From the NCBI RefSeq assembly GCF_032027425.1, contig NZ_JAVSJA010000001.1, positions 3,422,001-3,486,000 on the forward strand: DNA of 64,000 nucleotides, in the 5' to 3' direction. The position numbers were made by a program, and so were the translations under genes. This stretch comes from Microcystis wesenbergii NRERC-220 (GTDB lineage: Bacteria; Cyanobacteriota; Cyanobacteriia; Cyanobacteriales; Microcystaceae). The notes below the pieces were generated by a model. It was not told the DNA's origin. It saw only the letters and a program-made list of their open reading frames with translations, and ran no database searches. Shown one piece after another: positions 25,632 through 34,739 of this stretch (its first letter is position 1; every line of letters begins with the position of its first letter).

Positions 25632-26639
25632 ATGCAAATTTTTAATAATTGGGATGTAATAGCTAAGGGCTGGTATATAGCTTGCTCTAGTCAAGAAATA
25701 CCTAAAAAGAAAGCAAAATCTCTAGAATTGTGCGGACAAAGAATTGTTATTTTCCGCGGGGAGGACGGGCAAGTGCGGGCTTTAGATGCTTACTGTCCTC
25801 ATCTAGGAACCGATTTGGGAATTGGAGAGGTTAAAGGCAATTTTCTTCGTTGTGCTTTCCATCATTGGACTTTTGATGAAAGTGGTCTTTGTCAACACAT
25901 TCCCTGTCAATCAGAAATTCCTGCTCAAGCTAGAGTACAAGCTTATGCAACGGAGGAAAAATATGGATTTATCTGGATTTATCCTGATGCTGAAGCACCA
26001 GAAGAAGTACCTAACTTTGATGAACTAAAAGACAAAGAAATTCTCACACAAACTGATCGCTCTTTTACTAGAACTTGCCATCATCATATCTGTATGATGA
26101 ATGGGATTGATATTCAACATTTAAAAACCATACATCATTTAGATATCAAAATGGAACTATCACTAAATTTCCCCAGTGAAATCGGTACACAAATTGACTT
26201 TACCATCAGGAGACAATTTCCACAAACTACTTGGAGAGAAAGGTTAGGTCAAAGATTTCTGGGTGCTACATATCAGTATTCTATGCGATATGCTTATGGC
26301 TGTATTGGTTTATTAAAAATGATGGAAAACGTGCAGCTTTTCCCCCCCCTATATATGCTCTATGCTTATACCCCCATAGCACCTGCCAAGACAAGAATTC
26401 AGCCGATTTATATAACAGAAAAACGCCCCGGTATTAGGGGGTATCTTCTTAGTACCCTGTTACTGCTCTGGACTCGATTAGCTTATTATATGCTCAGGGA
26501 TGAAGACGGCAAAATTTACGATAATATTCAATTTAAGCCAAAATTGCTCCTGAGCATGGATCAACCATTAGCTCAATATATAGAGTACGTCAACCAGTTA
26601 GAACCGTCTCGATGGTCAACGGAGGCAGTGGCCATGTAA
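25632..26639 (+). CDS. Rieske non-haem iron oxygenase 3, paralogue of oxygenase 1
   Basis: 335 residues. Rieske ligands Cys55-x-His57 (CPHLGTD) and Cys74-x2-His77 (CAFHHW). The catalytic loop is NGIDIQHLKTIHH. It aligns along its length with the Rieske protein at 13542: the same order of GWY(I/W)A, LDAYCPH(L/M)G, RCxFH(N/H)W, IDxxHxxTxHH, a GxxGxxxxxxLLxWT-like segment and a final QFIE/YIEYVN. That indicates a duplication inside the cluster. It is the last cluster gene on this strand. A low-complexity gap (26640-26877) with CTTCCCACTTCCCAC repeats follows. Confidence 0.88.
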   Translation: MQIFNNWDVIAKGWYIACSSQEIPKKKAKSLELCGQRIVIFRGEDGQVRALDAYCPHLGTDLGIGEVKGNFLRCAFHHWTFDESGLCQHIPCQSEIPAQARVQAYATEEKYGFIWIYPDAEAPEEVPNFDELKDKEILTQTDRSFTRTCHHHICMMNGIDIQHLKTIHHLDIKMELSLNFPSEIGTQIDFTIRRQFPQTTWRERLGQRFLGATYQYSMRYAYGCIGLLKMMENVQLFPPLYMLYAYTPIAPAKTRIQPIYITEKRPGIRGYLLSTLLLLWTRLAYYMLRDEDGKIYDNIQFKPKLLLSMDQPLAQYIEYVNQLEPSRWSTEAVAM

Positions 26640-26877
26640 CAAGTTACACCGTCAAGGATGAAAGCGGTAGCCTCCCCGCCCCGCTGCTTCCCACACTTCC
26701 CACTTCCTACTTCCCACTTTCAAGGTAGGAGGAGGAGGTTGGGAAGAGGCTCTCCGTCAACTCTTGAGGAGTCGTGCGTTTCATTTTTGAGTTGGCGCAA
26801 TAATTCCCCTTTCGCGTTCCTTTCCAGTTTCCACGCTTCGTTTACCTGACAGAATTGAGAGTAATTTTGAGCAAGCG

Positions 26878-28266
26878 ATGATACTACAGCCTTTCCTTTC
26901 TTCCGCTTGGAGTCCTAATCTTCCCCTGTTAGCCTCGGCAGCTACAGCCGAAACTGCTGATAGTGCCTTAGTTTTAGCCTGCGTGCTGCTGAGTTTGACC
27001 GTTATTTATTTCGCCTGTAAACTGGGGGGGGAAATCTGCGTCCGATTCAACTTGCCTCCCGTGTTAGGAGAATTAGTCGGTGGCGTGATTATCGGGGTTT
27101 CTGTCCTAAAATTACTGGTTTTTCCAGAAGGTGGGGCGGGATTCGAGGATTCTTTGCTAATTCACTTCCTAGAATCCACTTCCCCCCTCATCCCGGAGCA
27201 ATCTCCCGCCGTTTTTAGTGCTGCCAGTGAGGTGATTTCCGTCCTCTCGGAATTGGGGGTAATTATCCTCCTGTTCGAGATCGGTTTAGAATCAGACTTG
27301 CAGGAATTAATTCGCGTCGGTCCACAGGCAGCTGCCGTCGCAGTGGTGGGGGTTGCGGTTCCCTTTTTGGTGGGTACTTTGGGTTTAATCTATATCTTTC
27401 ATCTGGCCACCATTCCCGCTATTTTTGCCGGGGCAGCTTTAACCGCTACCAGTATCGGCATTACCGCCAAGGTTTTAGCAGAAATAGGGCAGTTATCGGC
27501 GAAAGAAGGTCAAATTATCATCGGGGCAGCGGTTCTCGATGATATTCTCGGTATTATCGTTCTCGCCGTCGTTGCTTCTTTGGTGAAGACCGGAGAAGTG
27601 CAGATTAGCAAAGTAATTTATCTAGCTATTAGTTCTAGCGCCTTTGTGATCGGGGCGATCCTGATCGGTCGTTTTTTAAGCCCCTTTTACGTTCAATTAG
27701 TTAATAGCATGAAAACTAGGGGACAATTGCTCTTAGTTTCCCTGATTTTCGCCTTTATTCTTGCCTATATTGCCCAAGTTATCCAATTAGAAGCGATTCT
27801 CGGTTCCTTTGCCGCGGGCCTAGTCCTAGGGGAAACGGAAAAGCGATCGGAATTGGCAGAACAAGTGTTCCCGATCGCCGATTTATTTGTACCGATATTT
27901 TTCGTCTGTGTGGGGGCAAAAACCGATTTAAGTGTCCTTAATCCCGCTATTCCCACTAATCGAGAAGGATTAGTCTTAGCGGCTTTCTTAATTGTCGTCG
28001 CTATTTTGGGTAAAGTGGTGACGGGGTTAGCCGTTTTCAGCAAGGAAAAACTCAATCGCTTGGCGATCGGAGTTGGCATGATTCCCCGGGGTGAAGTGGG
28101 TTTAGTCTTTGCTGGAGTCGGGGCTGCTAGTGGCGCTTTATCCCCCGCTACCGATGCGGCCATTATTATGATGGTGATCTTGACTACCTTTATCGCTCCG
28201 CCCCTGTTAAGGTTAGTATTTAAAGAACCTACCGCCAGTCCTCAATCAGTGAGCAGTGATCGGTGA
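26878..28266 (+). CDS. nhaS3: CPA2 Na+/H+ antiporter, NhaS3-like
   Basis: 462 residues with about 12-13 membrane segments. NhaS3 of Synechocystis is an essential CPA2-type Na+(K+)/H+ antiporter linked to the thylakoid membrane. Motifs seen: ELGVIILLFEIGLESDL, the unwound-helix segment ALTATSIGITAKVL, and the ion-binding AAVLDDILGI Asp-Asp pair. The first hydrophobic residues (FLSSAWSPNLPLLASAATA) look like a leader. The final residues SPQSVSSDR are encoded by the start of a CAGTGAGCAGTGATC repeat, so the repeat has shaped the C-terminus. Antiporter class is sure; orthology to NhaS3 is likely. Confidence 0.85.
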   Translation: MILQPFLSSAWSPNLPLLASAATAETADSALVLACVLLSLTVIYFACKLGGEICVRFNLPPVLGELVGGVIIGVSVLKLLVFPEGGAGFEDSLLIHFLESTSPLIPEQSPAVFSAASEVISVLSELGVIILLFEIGLESDLQELIRVGPQAAAVAVVGVAVPFLVGTLGLIYIFHLATIPAIFAGAALTATSIGITAKVLAEIGQLSAKEGQIIIGAAVLDDILGIIVLAVVASLVKTGEVQISKVIYLAISSSAFVIGAILIGRFLSPFYVQLVNSMKTRGQLLLVSLIFAFILAYIAQVIQLEAILGSFAAGLVLGETEKRSELAEQVFPIADLFVPIFFVCVGAKTDLSVLNPAIPTNREGLVLAAFLIVVAILGKVVTGLAVFSKEKLNRLAIGVGMIPRGEVGLVFAGVGAASGALSPATDAAIIMMVILTTFIAPPLLRLVFKEPTASPQSVSSDR

Positions 28267-28372
28267 GCAGTTACCAGTGGTAGTGTTAAGTGAGCAGTAT
28301 TAAGTGGTACTAACAGCGCTGTCTTTTCATTGATAACTGATAACTGATGACTGATAACTGATAACTGATCAG
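28247..28372. repeat. Heptamer/GTTAAGTGAGCAGTATTAAG repeat element after nhaS3
   Basis: Contains GTTAAGTGAGCAGTATTAAG, CTGTCTTTTCATTGATAACTG and several GATAACT heptamers, in the same order as in the elements after murI (inverted) and ecfT. It is a mobile-looking repeat of about 100-230 bp flanked by heptamers. Confidence 0.65.
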
Positions 28373-28526
28373 AAACATAGCAGACCATACCAACGTCCCA
28401 TAAGCTTGTTTTTATTGATAGTCATTCTCAGAGCATTAACGGAGCTATGGATGGCAAAAAATCGACAAAATCGTCCATTTTTACCGAAAAAAGGTAATTG
28501 ATAACCGAGCAACGGGAGCATCGATC

Positions 28527-30425
28527 GTGAGATTTCATTGGTTATTCCTAAGCGCATTAACTTGGTTGCTGGTGGCGGCCCCTGCTTGGGCGGGCAAGCT
28601 CGTCTTTTGGCGATTCGACACCAATGAGAATCGTCTGGTGTTCACCACCGACAATCGAGTGCAACCGCGAGCGCAAATGATCACTAACCCCACCAGGATC
28701 GTGATCGATCTGCCCGGGATCAAGTTAGGGCAACCCAATATTAACCGGCCCATTGGCAATATCGTCAGAAGTGTCCGTATCGGTCAATTTGATGCGGAAA
28801 CTACCCGTTTAGTGATTGAATTGGCCCCAGGCTACACCTTTGATCCTCAACAGGTAAGAATTCGCGGAATTTCGCCCACCCAATGGACAGTGGAACTGCC
28901 AGAACCCCAACCGATTACTGAGCAAACAGAACCACCCGTTACCCCTGACCCCACACCTCCCCCCGATCGCGGTTCCACCCGTCCCACTCCCCCACCTCCA
29001 GTTAGCCAGACGGACAACAACGATGATTTTCAGGTCACTCGCAATGGTCTTTTTGTCCGTTTAGAGCAAAATGGTGATGAGCGATCGATCCGCAGTCAAC
29101 GCAGCCGCGACGGCAAAAAAATCGAATTTGAATTACCCGGGGCCACTTTACCGAGCAGTCTCACCGGTCAAACTATCCCAGTTAACCGTTACGGTGTCGG
29201 CGATATTCAATTCAGTCAGACTGCCAATCAACGGGCTAAGATTTCCCTAAGCGTTAATAAAGATAGTCCCGATTGGCAAGCTCTCTATAGTCGTTTTGGT
29301 GGCTTGGTTTTACTGCCTAGGGGTGGTCTGGGTGCCGTGGATAATATCTCCTCTCCTCCCCCCACTAGCGCCACTAATCCCAATCCTCGCCCCAACAATC
29401 CCCCCCCGAAAACTGCCAATAATCCCCCTTCTAGCAATCGTTTGGCCACGATCTCCTCGATCGATCTGACGGGCAATAACGATCGCCTCTTAATTCGTGC
29501 GGATTTACCCCTGAAAGCTAACGGCAGTGTTAACCAGGATGGTGTCTATGAACTACGCATCGAAAATGCTAAGTTAGCCGAGTCTTTTCGTGGTCCGCGC
29601 TTCGGTCGCCATAGTCCCATCTATCAATTGCGGGTACGTCAGGAAAGTGCCAATAGGGTGCTGATTTTGGTACAGACCGCGGCAGGATTTCAATTAGGTC
29701 AACTGAATCAATCGGACGGTCAAACCCTAGCCCTAGAATTGCTTTCCTCCCGCAATTCTAGCCCCGTTTCCCAAGTTCCTGACTTCACCACTATCCCTGT
29801 TCCCTTACCCCCCAATACGGGCCAATTTAACCCACCGCCGCGGCCCTCTAACCCCACTCCTAATCCCCCCCGACAAGGCAATAGCCGCTTTCTGGTGGTG
29901 ATCGATCCGGGCCATGGTGGTAAGGATCCGGGGGCGATCGGAATTGGTGGCCTTCAGGAAAAAAACGTGATTCTGCCCATTTCCCTAGAAGTTACCCGCA
30001 TTCTGCAACAACAGGGCATCGATGTGCGTCTAACTAGAGATAGCGATTTCTTTGTCACCCTGCAAGGGCGCACGGATCTGGCTAACCGGATCGATGCCGA
30101 TCTATTTGTCAGTATCCACGCTAACTCTATGGGGAAAGCACGACCGGATGTCAATGGCCTAGAGGTGTATTACTTCGGTGATCGCCGTTTATCGGATACC
30201 ATCCATCGCAATATTGTCCGCACTGTCGATATGCGCGATCGGGGGGTGCGTCGGGCCCGTTTCTATGTGCTGAGAACCTCGAAAATGCCCTCCACCCTCG
30301 TGGAAGTGGGTTTCGTTACCGGCGCTGAGGATGCGGCTAAATTAGCCAATGCCAACTTTCAACGACAAATGGCGGCGGCGATCGCAAGGGGGATTATTGA
30401 ATATATTCAACGAAATCTCCGTTAA
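28527..30425 (+). CDS. amiC: N-acetylmuramoyl-L-alanine amidase with AMIN domains
   Basis: 632 residues from a GTG start. A signal peptide (LFLSALTWLLVAAPAWA) leads to an AMIN domain (about 25-125), a Pro-rich linker (about 130-165), a second AMIN-like region, and another Pro-rich linker (about 430-450). The C-terminal Amidase_3 catalytic domain holds VVIDPGHGGKDPGAIG (first zinc His), the metal Glu in LQEKNV, VSIHANSMG (His), and TLVEVGF (catalytic Glu). It cuts the peptide from MurNAc in the periplasm for cell division. In filamentous relatives AmiC drills septal pores. murI follows, so both act on the cell wall. Confidence 0.93.
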   Translation: MRFHWLFLSALTWLLVAAPAWAGKLVFWRFDTNENRLVFTTDNRVQPRAQMITNPTRIVIDLPGIKLGQPNINRPIGNIVRSVRIGQFDAETTRLVIELAPGYTFDPQQVRIRGISPTQWTVELPEPQPITEQTEPPVTPDPTPPPDRGSTRPTPPPPVSQTDNNDDFQVTRNGLFVRLEQNGDERSIRSQRSRDGKKIEFELPGATLPSSLTGQTIPVNRYGVGDIQFSQTANQRAKISLSVNKDSPDWQALYSRFGGLVLLPRGGLGAVDNISSPPPTSATNPNPRPNNPPPKTANNPPSSNRLATISSIDLTGNNDRLLIRADLPLKANGSVNQDGVYELRIENAKLAESFRGPRFGRHSPIYQLRVRQESANRVLILVQTAAGFQLGQLNQSDGQTLALELLSSRNSSPVSQVPDFTTIPVPLPPNTGQFNPPPRPSNPTPNPPRQGNSRFLVVIDPGHGGKDPGAIGIGGLQEKNVILPISLEVTRILQQQGIDVRLTRDSDFFVTLQGRTDLANRIDADLFVSIHANSMGKARPDVNGLEVYYFGDRRLSDTIHRNIVRTVDMRDRGVRRARFYVLRTSKMPSTLVEVGFVTGAEDAAKLANANFQRQMAAAIARGIIEYIQRNLR

Positions 30426-30522
30426 TGATTAAATGATTGGAGCATTAGTTTACCAATCAAAAAATCCGTGTTTTAATATCATCAAATAAAGCTACTTTAG
30501 ATCAGCGTTTTCCTCGATATCT

Positions 30523-31335
30523 ATGAGAGAATCACAATTTAGTCCGATTGGTGTGTTTGATAGTGGTGTGGGTGGACTGACCGTTTTAAGGGAGTTGTAT
30601 CGACAACTGCCCCAAGAATCGATTCTCTATTTCGCTGATACCGCTAGACTTCCCTACGGAACCCGTTCTAAAGGGGAAATTATCGAATTTGTCCGGGAAA
30701 TTCTCACTTGGATGAGCGAGCGCCAGGTGAAAATGGTGATTATGGCCTGTAATACCAGTTCCGCCTTGGCTTTAGAAGAAGTACGGGCCGAATTTAAAGA
30801 TTTACCAATTTTAGGGGTAATTTTACCCGGGGCCAAAACTGCCGTGCAAAAAGGAAAGCGCATTGGGGTGATTTCTACCCCCGCTACGGCTAAAAGTAAT
30901 GCCTATAAACAGGCGATTCAAGAAATCGATCCTACTGCCCAAGTTTGGCAAATTCCCTGTCCTGAATTTGTCCCTTTGATCGAGGCTAACCGCATTTTTG
31001 ACCCCTACACCACACAAGTGGCTAGAGAATATCTTCAGCCTTTACTGGCAGAAAATATTGATACTCTGGTCTATGGTTGTACCCATTATCGCCATCTTTC
31101 CCCGGTTTTACGTCGTCTTTTACCTAGTTCCGTGCGGTTGGTAGATCCCGCCGCTGCCGTTGTTCGATCGGCGGAAAAAGAGCTAGAATTATTAGGTCTA
31201 AAAAATCCCGAAACACCCCTACCTACTAACTTCGCAGTTAGCGGTGATCCTAACACTTTTGCTCGTTTATCTCGTCAATGGCTAGGTTTTTCTCCTACGG
31301 TAGAAAAGGTTTATTTGCCCGTCCCCGTTTTATAG
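30523..31335 (+). CDS. murI: Glutamate racemase
   Basis: 270 residues. MurI makes D-glutamate for peptidoglycan. Both catalytic Cys are in place (Cys76 in MACNTSSA and Cys186 in YGCTHY). The N-terminal FDSGVGGLTVLRE (Asp12-Ser13) and LVDPA near the end are also present. Length is normal. It follows the amidase by 97 bp on the same strand. Confidence 0.95.
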   Translation: MRESQFSPIGVFDSGVGGLTVLRELYRQLPQESILYFADTARLPYGTRSKGEIIEFVREILTWMSERQVKMVIMACNTSSALALEEVRAEFKDLPILGVILPGAKTAVQKGKRIGVISTPATAKSNAYKQAIQEIDPTAQVWQIPCPEFVPLIEANRIFDPYTTQVAREYLQPLLAENIDTLVYGCTHYRHLSPVLRRLLPSSVRLVDPAAAVVRSAEKELELLGLKNPETPLPTNFAVSGDPNTFARLSRQWLGFSPTVEKVYLPVPVL

Positions 31336-31344
31336 CCGTCGGCC

Positions 31345-31583
31345 TTTTTCAGTGTGCAGTTATTAGTGTGCAGTTATCAGTGTGCAGTTATCAGTGAAAA
31401 GACAGTAGGAAACTGCTATTTACAGCCTTTCTCGTCAAGGTGAAGCACAGACACTAATAGTTGCTAATCAACTATTTCAGCGGCAAGAACGAACCTCATG
31501 TATCTGAGAAACGCTGTAATACTGCTCACTTAAAACTCAAATCTGATCAACTGATAACTGATAACTGATCACTGATAACTGAT
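31345..31583. repeat. Heptamer-bounded repeat element after murI
   Basis: Runs from CAGTGTGCAGTTATCAGTG and AAAAGACAGTAGGAAACTGC to ACTGCTCACTTAAAACTCAA and tandem GATAACT units. It is in reverse orientation relative to the element after ecfT (58206-58310), with a longer interior. No gene is seen inside. Confidence 0.65.
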
Positions 31584-31675
31584 TAGGAGTTGATTTTAGC
31601 TTTTTTGGCGATCGCTAGTAAGAGGTAGATCATCAGTAAATACACCATTGGTAACACTAAGGTCATGGTAGGCAT
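31583..31675 (-). CDS. Possible 30-residue one-helix membrane protein
   Basis: The frame reads MPTMTLVLPMVYLLMIYLL then LAIAKKAKINS: one hydrophobic helix with a basic C-terminal end, the layout of small photosynthetic or regulatory membrane subunits. I do not recognise it as a known Psb, Pet, Psa or Ndh subunit. No good ribosome binding site is visible (the upstream stretch is C-rich). Its stop overlaps the repeat edge, so it may be chance. Confidence 0.3.
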   Translation of the reverse strand: MPTMTLVLPMVYLLMIYLLLAIAKKAKINS

Positions 31676-32165
31676 TGTTTGATTAGGGAGGAGAGAAGAT
31701 AGTTAAAATTAGGTAGGCTCGATCTTTCCCCATTGATCATTGAATGACTAGCGACGAGAAAACTAGCTAAATCTGCAAACAGATCGAGCTTATCCGTCAG
31801 TCACTCTGCCAAAGGACTGCGATCGAGTTGGACAGGTAATCGTCTTCAACTCCATTCTTCCCACTAGAAACTGACGAGAAAAAATTCCTCATCTTAACAA
31901 TTCCTAGGTGAGAACTGGGGGTTAATTTCTGGCAACTGCCACTATCAACTTAACATAAGTTGTCAAGGACTGGGAAAAAATTTTTTTAAGCTCGATCGAA
32001 AGGAGAATAATCAAGATTTGGCGACGAAGAAGATTGTCGTCGTAATCAATCATGATTTGAGAATAATTTGAGCAGCGAAGCTAGGATATTTGTCATAATC
32101 TCAAGCATAAAAAGGCAATTTTTAAATTTATTTGAGTTAAATATTAGATATAGCAAAGAGCGGGA
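31676..32165. other. Gene-free stretch before the IS630 element
   Basis: About 490 A+T-rich bases in which I see no credible gene. TTAACATAAGTTGTCAAGG near 31950 and the A/T-rich run at 31976-31990 could belong to a promoter or to an old element, but neither is convincing. Confidence 0.4.
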
Positions 32166-33082
32166 TAGTTAGGACATAATAGAGAAAAAGAAATGAGGAG
32201 AAGCTTTCATGGCAGCACCCTATAGTGATGATTTAAGACAGAAAGCAGTGAGTGCCGTAGAGCGAGGGGAGAAAAAAAGCCATGTCTGTCGCACCCTCAA
32301 TATTAGTCGTAATACATTAGACCTATGGCTGAAACGGAAGAAACAAACTGGGACGGTGGCCGCTAAAACTAACTATCGTCGAGGGCCGAAGCCCCAAATT
32401 GACGATTTAGAAGCCTTTCAAAAGTTGGCCGAACAATATGGGCATTTGACCCAAGAAAAAATGGCGCAAAAATGGGCTAACCCAGTCAGTAGGATGAGAA
32501 TTGGTCAAGCGCTCAAAAGAATTGGATTTACTAGAAAAAAAAACTTATGGCTACAGAGAAAGAGATGAAGAAGCCCGAAAAGAGTTTCTCCAAAAAATCA
32601 GAGGTTATGCCCCGGAAAGATTTGTCTATATTGATGAAGCTGGAATAGATAACACCATCGATTATCCTTATGGATATTGTCACAAATCAGAAAGATTTGA
32701 GGCTTTAAAGTTAGGTCACTGTAGCGAACGAGTTAGTGTGATCAGCGGTTGGTGGCGTGGTTCCACGATCGCGCCAATGGTGTTTGAGGGGTACTGTAAT
32801 ACAGAGTTGGTGTGTGAGTGGATAGAACAATTGCTATTACCCGAACTACTACCCGGTCAAATTATCATCATTGATAACGCCAGTTTTCATCCCAAAGAGA
32901 GAATCAAAAAATTGTTAGCTAAAGCGGGATGTGAAGTGCTATTTTTACCCGCCTATTCTCCAGACCTCAACAAAATTGAAAAGTTCTGGGCTAGATTGAA
33001 AAACTATGTTAGTCAGATTATCAATGATAGTGAAAACCTTGTGGATGCTGTGAGTAAAGCCTTCAGGCATCTGTCCTAACTA
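32166..33082 (+). mobile_element. IS630-family insertion sequence with TA duplication
   Basis: Short inverted ends GTTAGGACA (32168-32176) and TGTCCTAAC (33072-33080) are each bordered by TA (32166-32167, 33081-33082), the IS630/Tc1-type target. The transposase gene fills the element and its stop lies in the right end. Confidence 0.85.
32209..33079 (+). CDS. IS630 transposase in two frames across an A9 run
   Basis: The first frame (32209-32568) encodes the helix-turn-helix part (AAPYSDDLRQKAVSAVERGE, CRTLNISRNTLDLWLKRKKQ). The second frame continues TYGYRERDEEARKEFL and holds the DDE catalytic half: FVYIDEAGID (Asp), IIIDNASFHP (Asp) and LPAYSPDLNKIEKFWARLKN (Glu). The frames meet at a run of nine A (32535-32543). 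Moving from the first to the second frame needs +1 slippage or loss of one A. Slippage on A-runs is normal for IS630, but the direction here also fits a one-base mutation. It was either programmed or recently inactivated. Confidence 0.8.
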
Positions 33083-33100
33083 ACTCGTTCTATGCCATAG

Positions 33101-33200
33101 TACTAAATCCGTTTTCAATAGCGTGATTAACTCCCGATCAAACTTTAAAAACCGACTCCATGCTCCCCTCTCCTCTATCTCTTTTAAACAGGATTTAGTA
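33101..33200. repeat. 100-bp MITE-like element with ACTAAATCC ends
   Basis: Starts TACTAAATCCGTTTT and ends AAACAGGATTTAGTA, an imperfect inverted repeat. The same end motif occurs at 34084-34098 (ACTAAATCCGTTTATT), 54061-54080 and 55681-55700 (ACTAAATCC(T/C)GTTTAAAAG followed by CTATAGGAGAGTGGGG). It is a dispersed repeat family with no coding content. Confidence 0.65.
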
Positions 33201-33269
33201 TATTGGGTAACAGTCGTCAACCCAACCTATAAGATTAGCTTACTGCTACTCAGTACCTTCGGCATGGCA

Positions 33270-34079
33270 CTAATAATTTTTGATCATTAATTCTCTCCCC
33301 GCCGCTGCCTGTCCTTGTTTATAATTATTCATGCCATACTGAAGATTCCACTCGATAATATGGGCAAAATCAAAGAGTTTTCGTATCTCTGGACAATCAT
33401 CGTAGGTAATTAACCATTTAGCCTGACATTGACGCATATTATCGGCAAAACGTTGATGATCGAAGCTGGTATGTAAATTACCTCTTACACCGTACAAACG
33501 GGATTTTGTGGCACTATAGTAGGGGGGATCGAGAAAGATAAAAACTTCTTTTCCCTCAGCAAATAATAATTCTTCGTAGTCTTGGTTAGTAATTTTTACC
33601 GATGCTAATAACGGGGCAATTTGGGTTAATCTGGCAATTGATGAATCAGTAAATCTACTGGTAAAAGCTGCTTGAGAATAACCTCCCGAATCCACTGTTC
33701 CCGAAAAAGTAATCCGATTTAAGATAAAAAAACGCACCGCTTTCTCAAAGTCGGTTAACTTTAAATCTTCCCTTGTCAAATCTTGAAATAATTCTCGTCC
33801 TCTATCATATTTCTGTTTAATTTCTGTTATCTTTGCTACCAATAAATCAATATTTTCTTGAGCGCATTGCCAGAAACAATATAAATCATAATTTAAGTCA
33901 TTAATCCAATAGGTTTTTATCTGTTGTCCAAAGAGTTGCTTAACAGCAAAAAACACAGAACCACCACCAAAAAAAGGTTCTCGATATTCCCTAATATTGA
34001 CAGGAATTTGCGGCAGAATTTGCTTAATCGCCCGGGATTTCCCCCCCGGATAGCGCAAGGGACTTTTAATTTTTGACAT
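33270..34079 (-). CDS. dam: DNA adenine methyltransferase, Dam/D12 class
   Basis: 269 residues. N6-adenine methylase motifs in the D12 order: LRYPGGKSRAIKQI (AdoMet site), YREPFFGGGSVFF (FxGxG) and the catalytic FIFLDPPYYSATKS (DPPY). Length matches Dam-type enzymes. No restriction endonuclease gene of classical type is adjacent, but Uma2 and DUF4365 nuclease-like genes lie within 2.4 kb on the same strand. It is therefore either an orphan methylase (HIP1-related GATC methylation is common in cyanobacteria) or the remnant of a restriction-modification set. Confidence 0.88.
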   Translation of the reverse strand: MSKIKSPLRYPGGKSRAIKQILPQIPVNIREYREPFFGGGSVFFAVKQLFGQQIKTYWINDLNYDLYCFWQCAQENIDLLVAKITEIKQKYDRGRELFQDLTREDLKLTDFEKAVRFFILNRITFSGTVDSGGYSQAAFTSRFTDSSIARLTQIAPLLASVKITNQDYEELLFAEGKEVFIFLDPPYYSATKSRLYGVRGNLHTSFDHQRFADNMRQCQAKWLITYDDCPEIRKLFDFAHIIEWNLQYGMNNYKQGQAAAGRELMIKNY

Positions 34080-34151
34080 TTTATACTAAATCCGTTTATT
34101 ATTGAATTTCGTCTAACGACCAAGTTAGTCCTCGTGCTTCTCCCCAGACTT

Positions 34152-34739
34152 CTACTTACTTTGTCTAGCTTGACCAACTTTTAGCCATGCAAAGATTTGT
34201 TGTGGAGTCAGTGTCAACTGAACCCCTGCAATTACCTTAAGCTGGTGATCCCCTCTGCAAACTTCCGGCTCTTGTTGGGGAGTAAACATTAAAACAGAAT
34301 AATCATCTGGATCAAGCATCCATCCTAATTTACTGCCATGTTTTAAACAATGTAGAATGTTGTCAATTACACGGTTTACCTTTTGATCTGGTGAAAGAAT
34401 TTCGATAGTCAAATCAGGTGCTTCGGTAAAGTCGTCCTCCGGTTCACCTGCTTGATTCAGGTTAATTCGATTCCATGCAATTACTGCCACATCAGGAACG
34501 ATCGAACGCCCGCCGAAGGTACATCGCAACTCAGGTAAAGCTGTATAATCAACAGTATGGCTGTCAACCTCAGCTAAAAGACGTTTTTGCAGGATAGAGT
34601 GTCGAGTCTTAGGCATGGGTTTCTGAATTGCGACTCCATGCAAGTATTCCCATGCTGGAGAATCCTCCAAATATGGCAATTTGAGGAAATCTTCAAGGGT
34701 GAGACTCTCAGTCAAGGAAGTCGTCATCGGTTCAAGCAA
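34152..34739 (-). CDS. Uma2-family (DUF820) putative endonuclease
   Basis: 195 residues. The PD-(D/E)xK core of Uma2 proteins is visible: PAWEYLHGV, RSIVPDVAVIAW (PDV), and DLTIEILSPDQKVNRVIDNILHCLKHGSKLGWMLDPD. These genes are multiplied in cyanobacterial genomes and their function is unknown. The start could also be the ATG at 34727 (MTTSLTESLTLEDFL). The gene is complete, and upstream of it lies the ISL3 remnant. Confidence 0.85.
   Translation of the reverse strand: MLEPMTTSLTESLTLEDFLKLPYLEDSPAWEYLHGVAIQKPMPKTRHSILQKRLLAEVDSHTVDYTALPELRCTFGGRSIVPDVAVIAWNRINLNQAGEPEDDFTEAPDLTIEILSPDQKVNRVIDNILHCLKHGSKLGWMLDPDDYSVLMFTPQQEPEVCRGDHQLKVIAGVQLTLTPQQIFAWLKVGQARQSK

Noticed and set aside
12788-26639. 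Identification of the cluster as a saxitoxin locus
   Set aside because: It shares enzyme classes (Rieske, ferredoxin, SxtD-like) but lacks the SxtA starter, amidinotransferase and other core genes.
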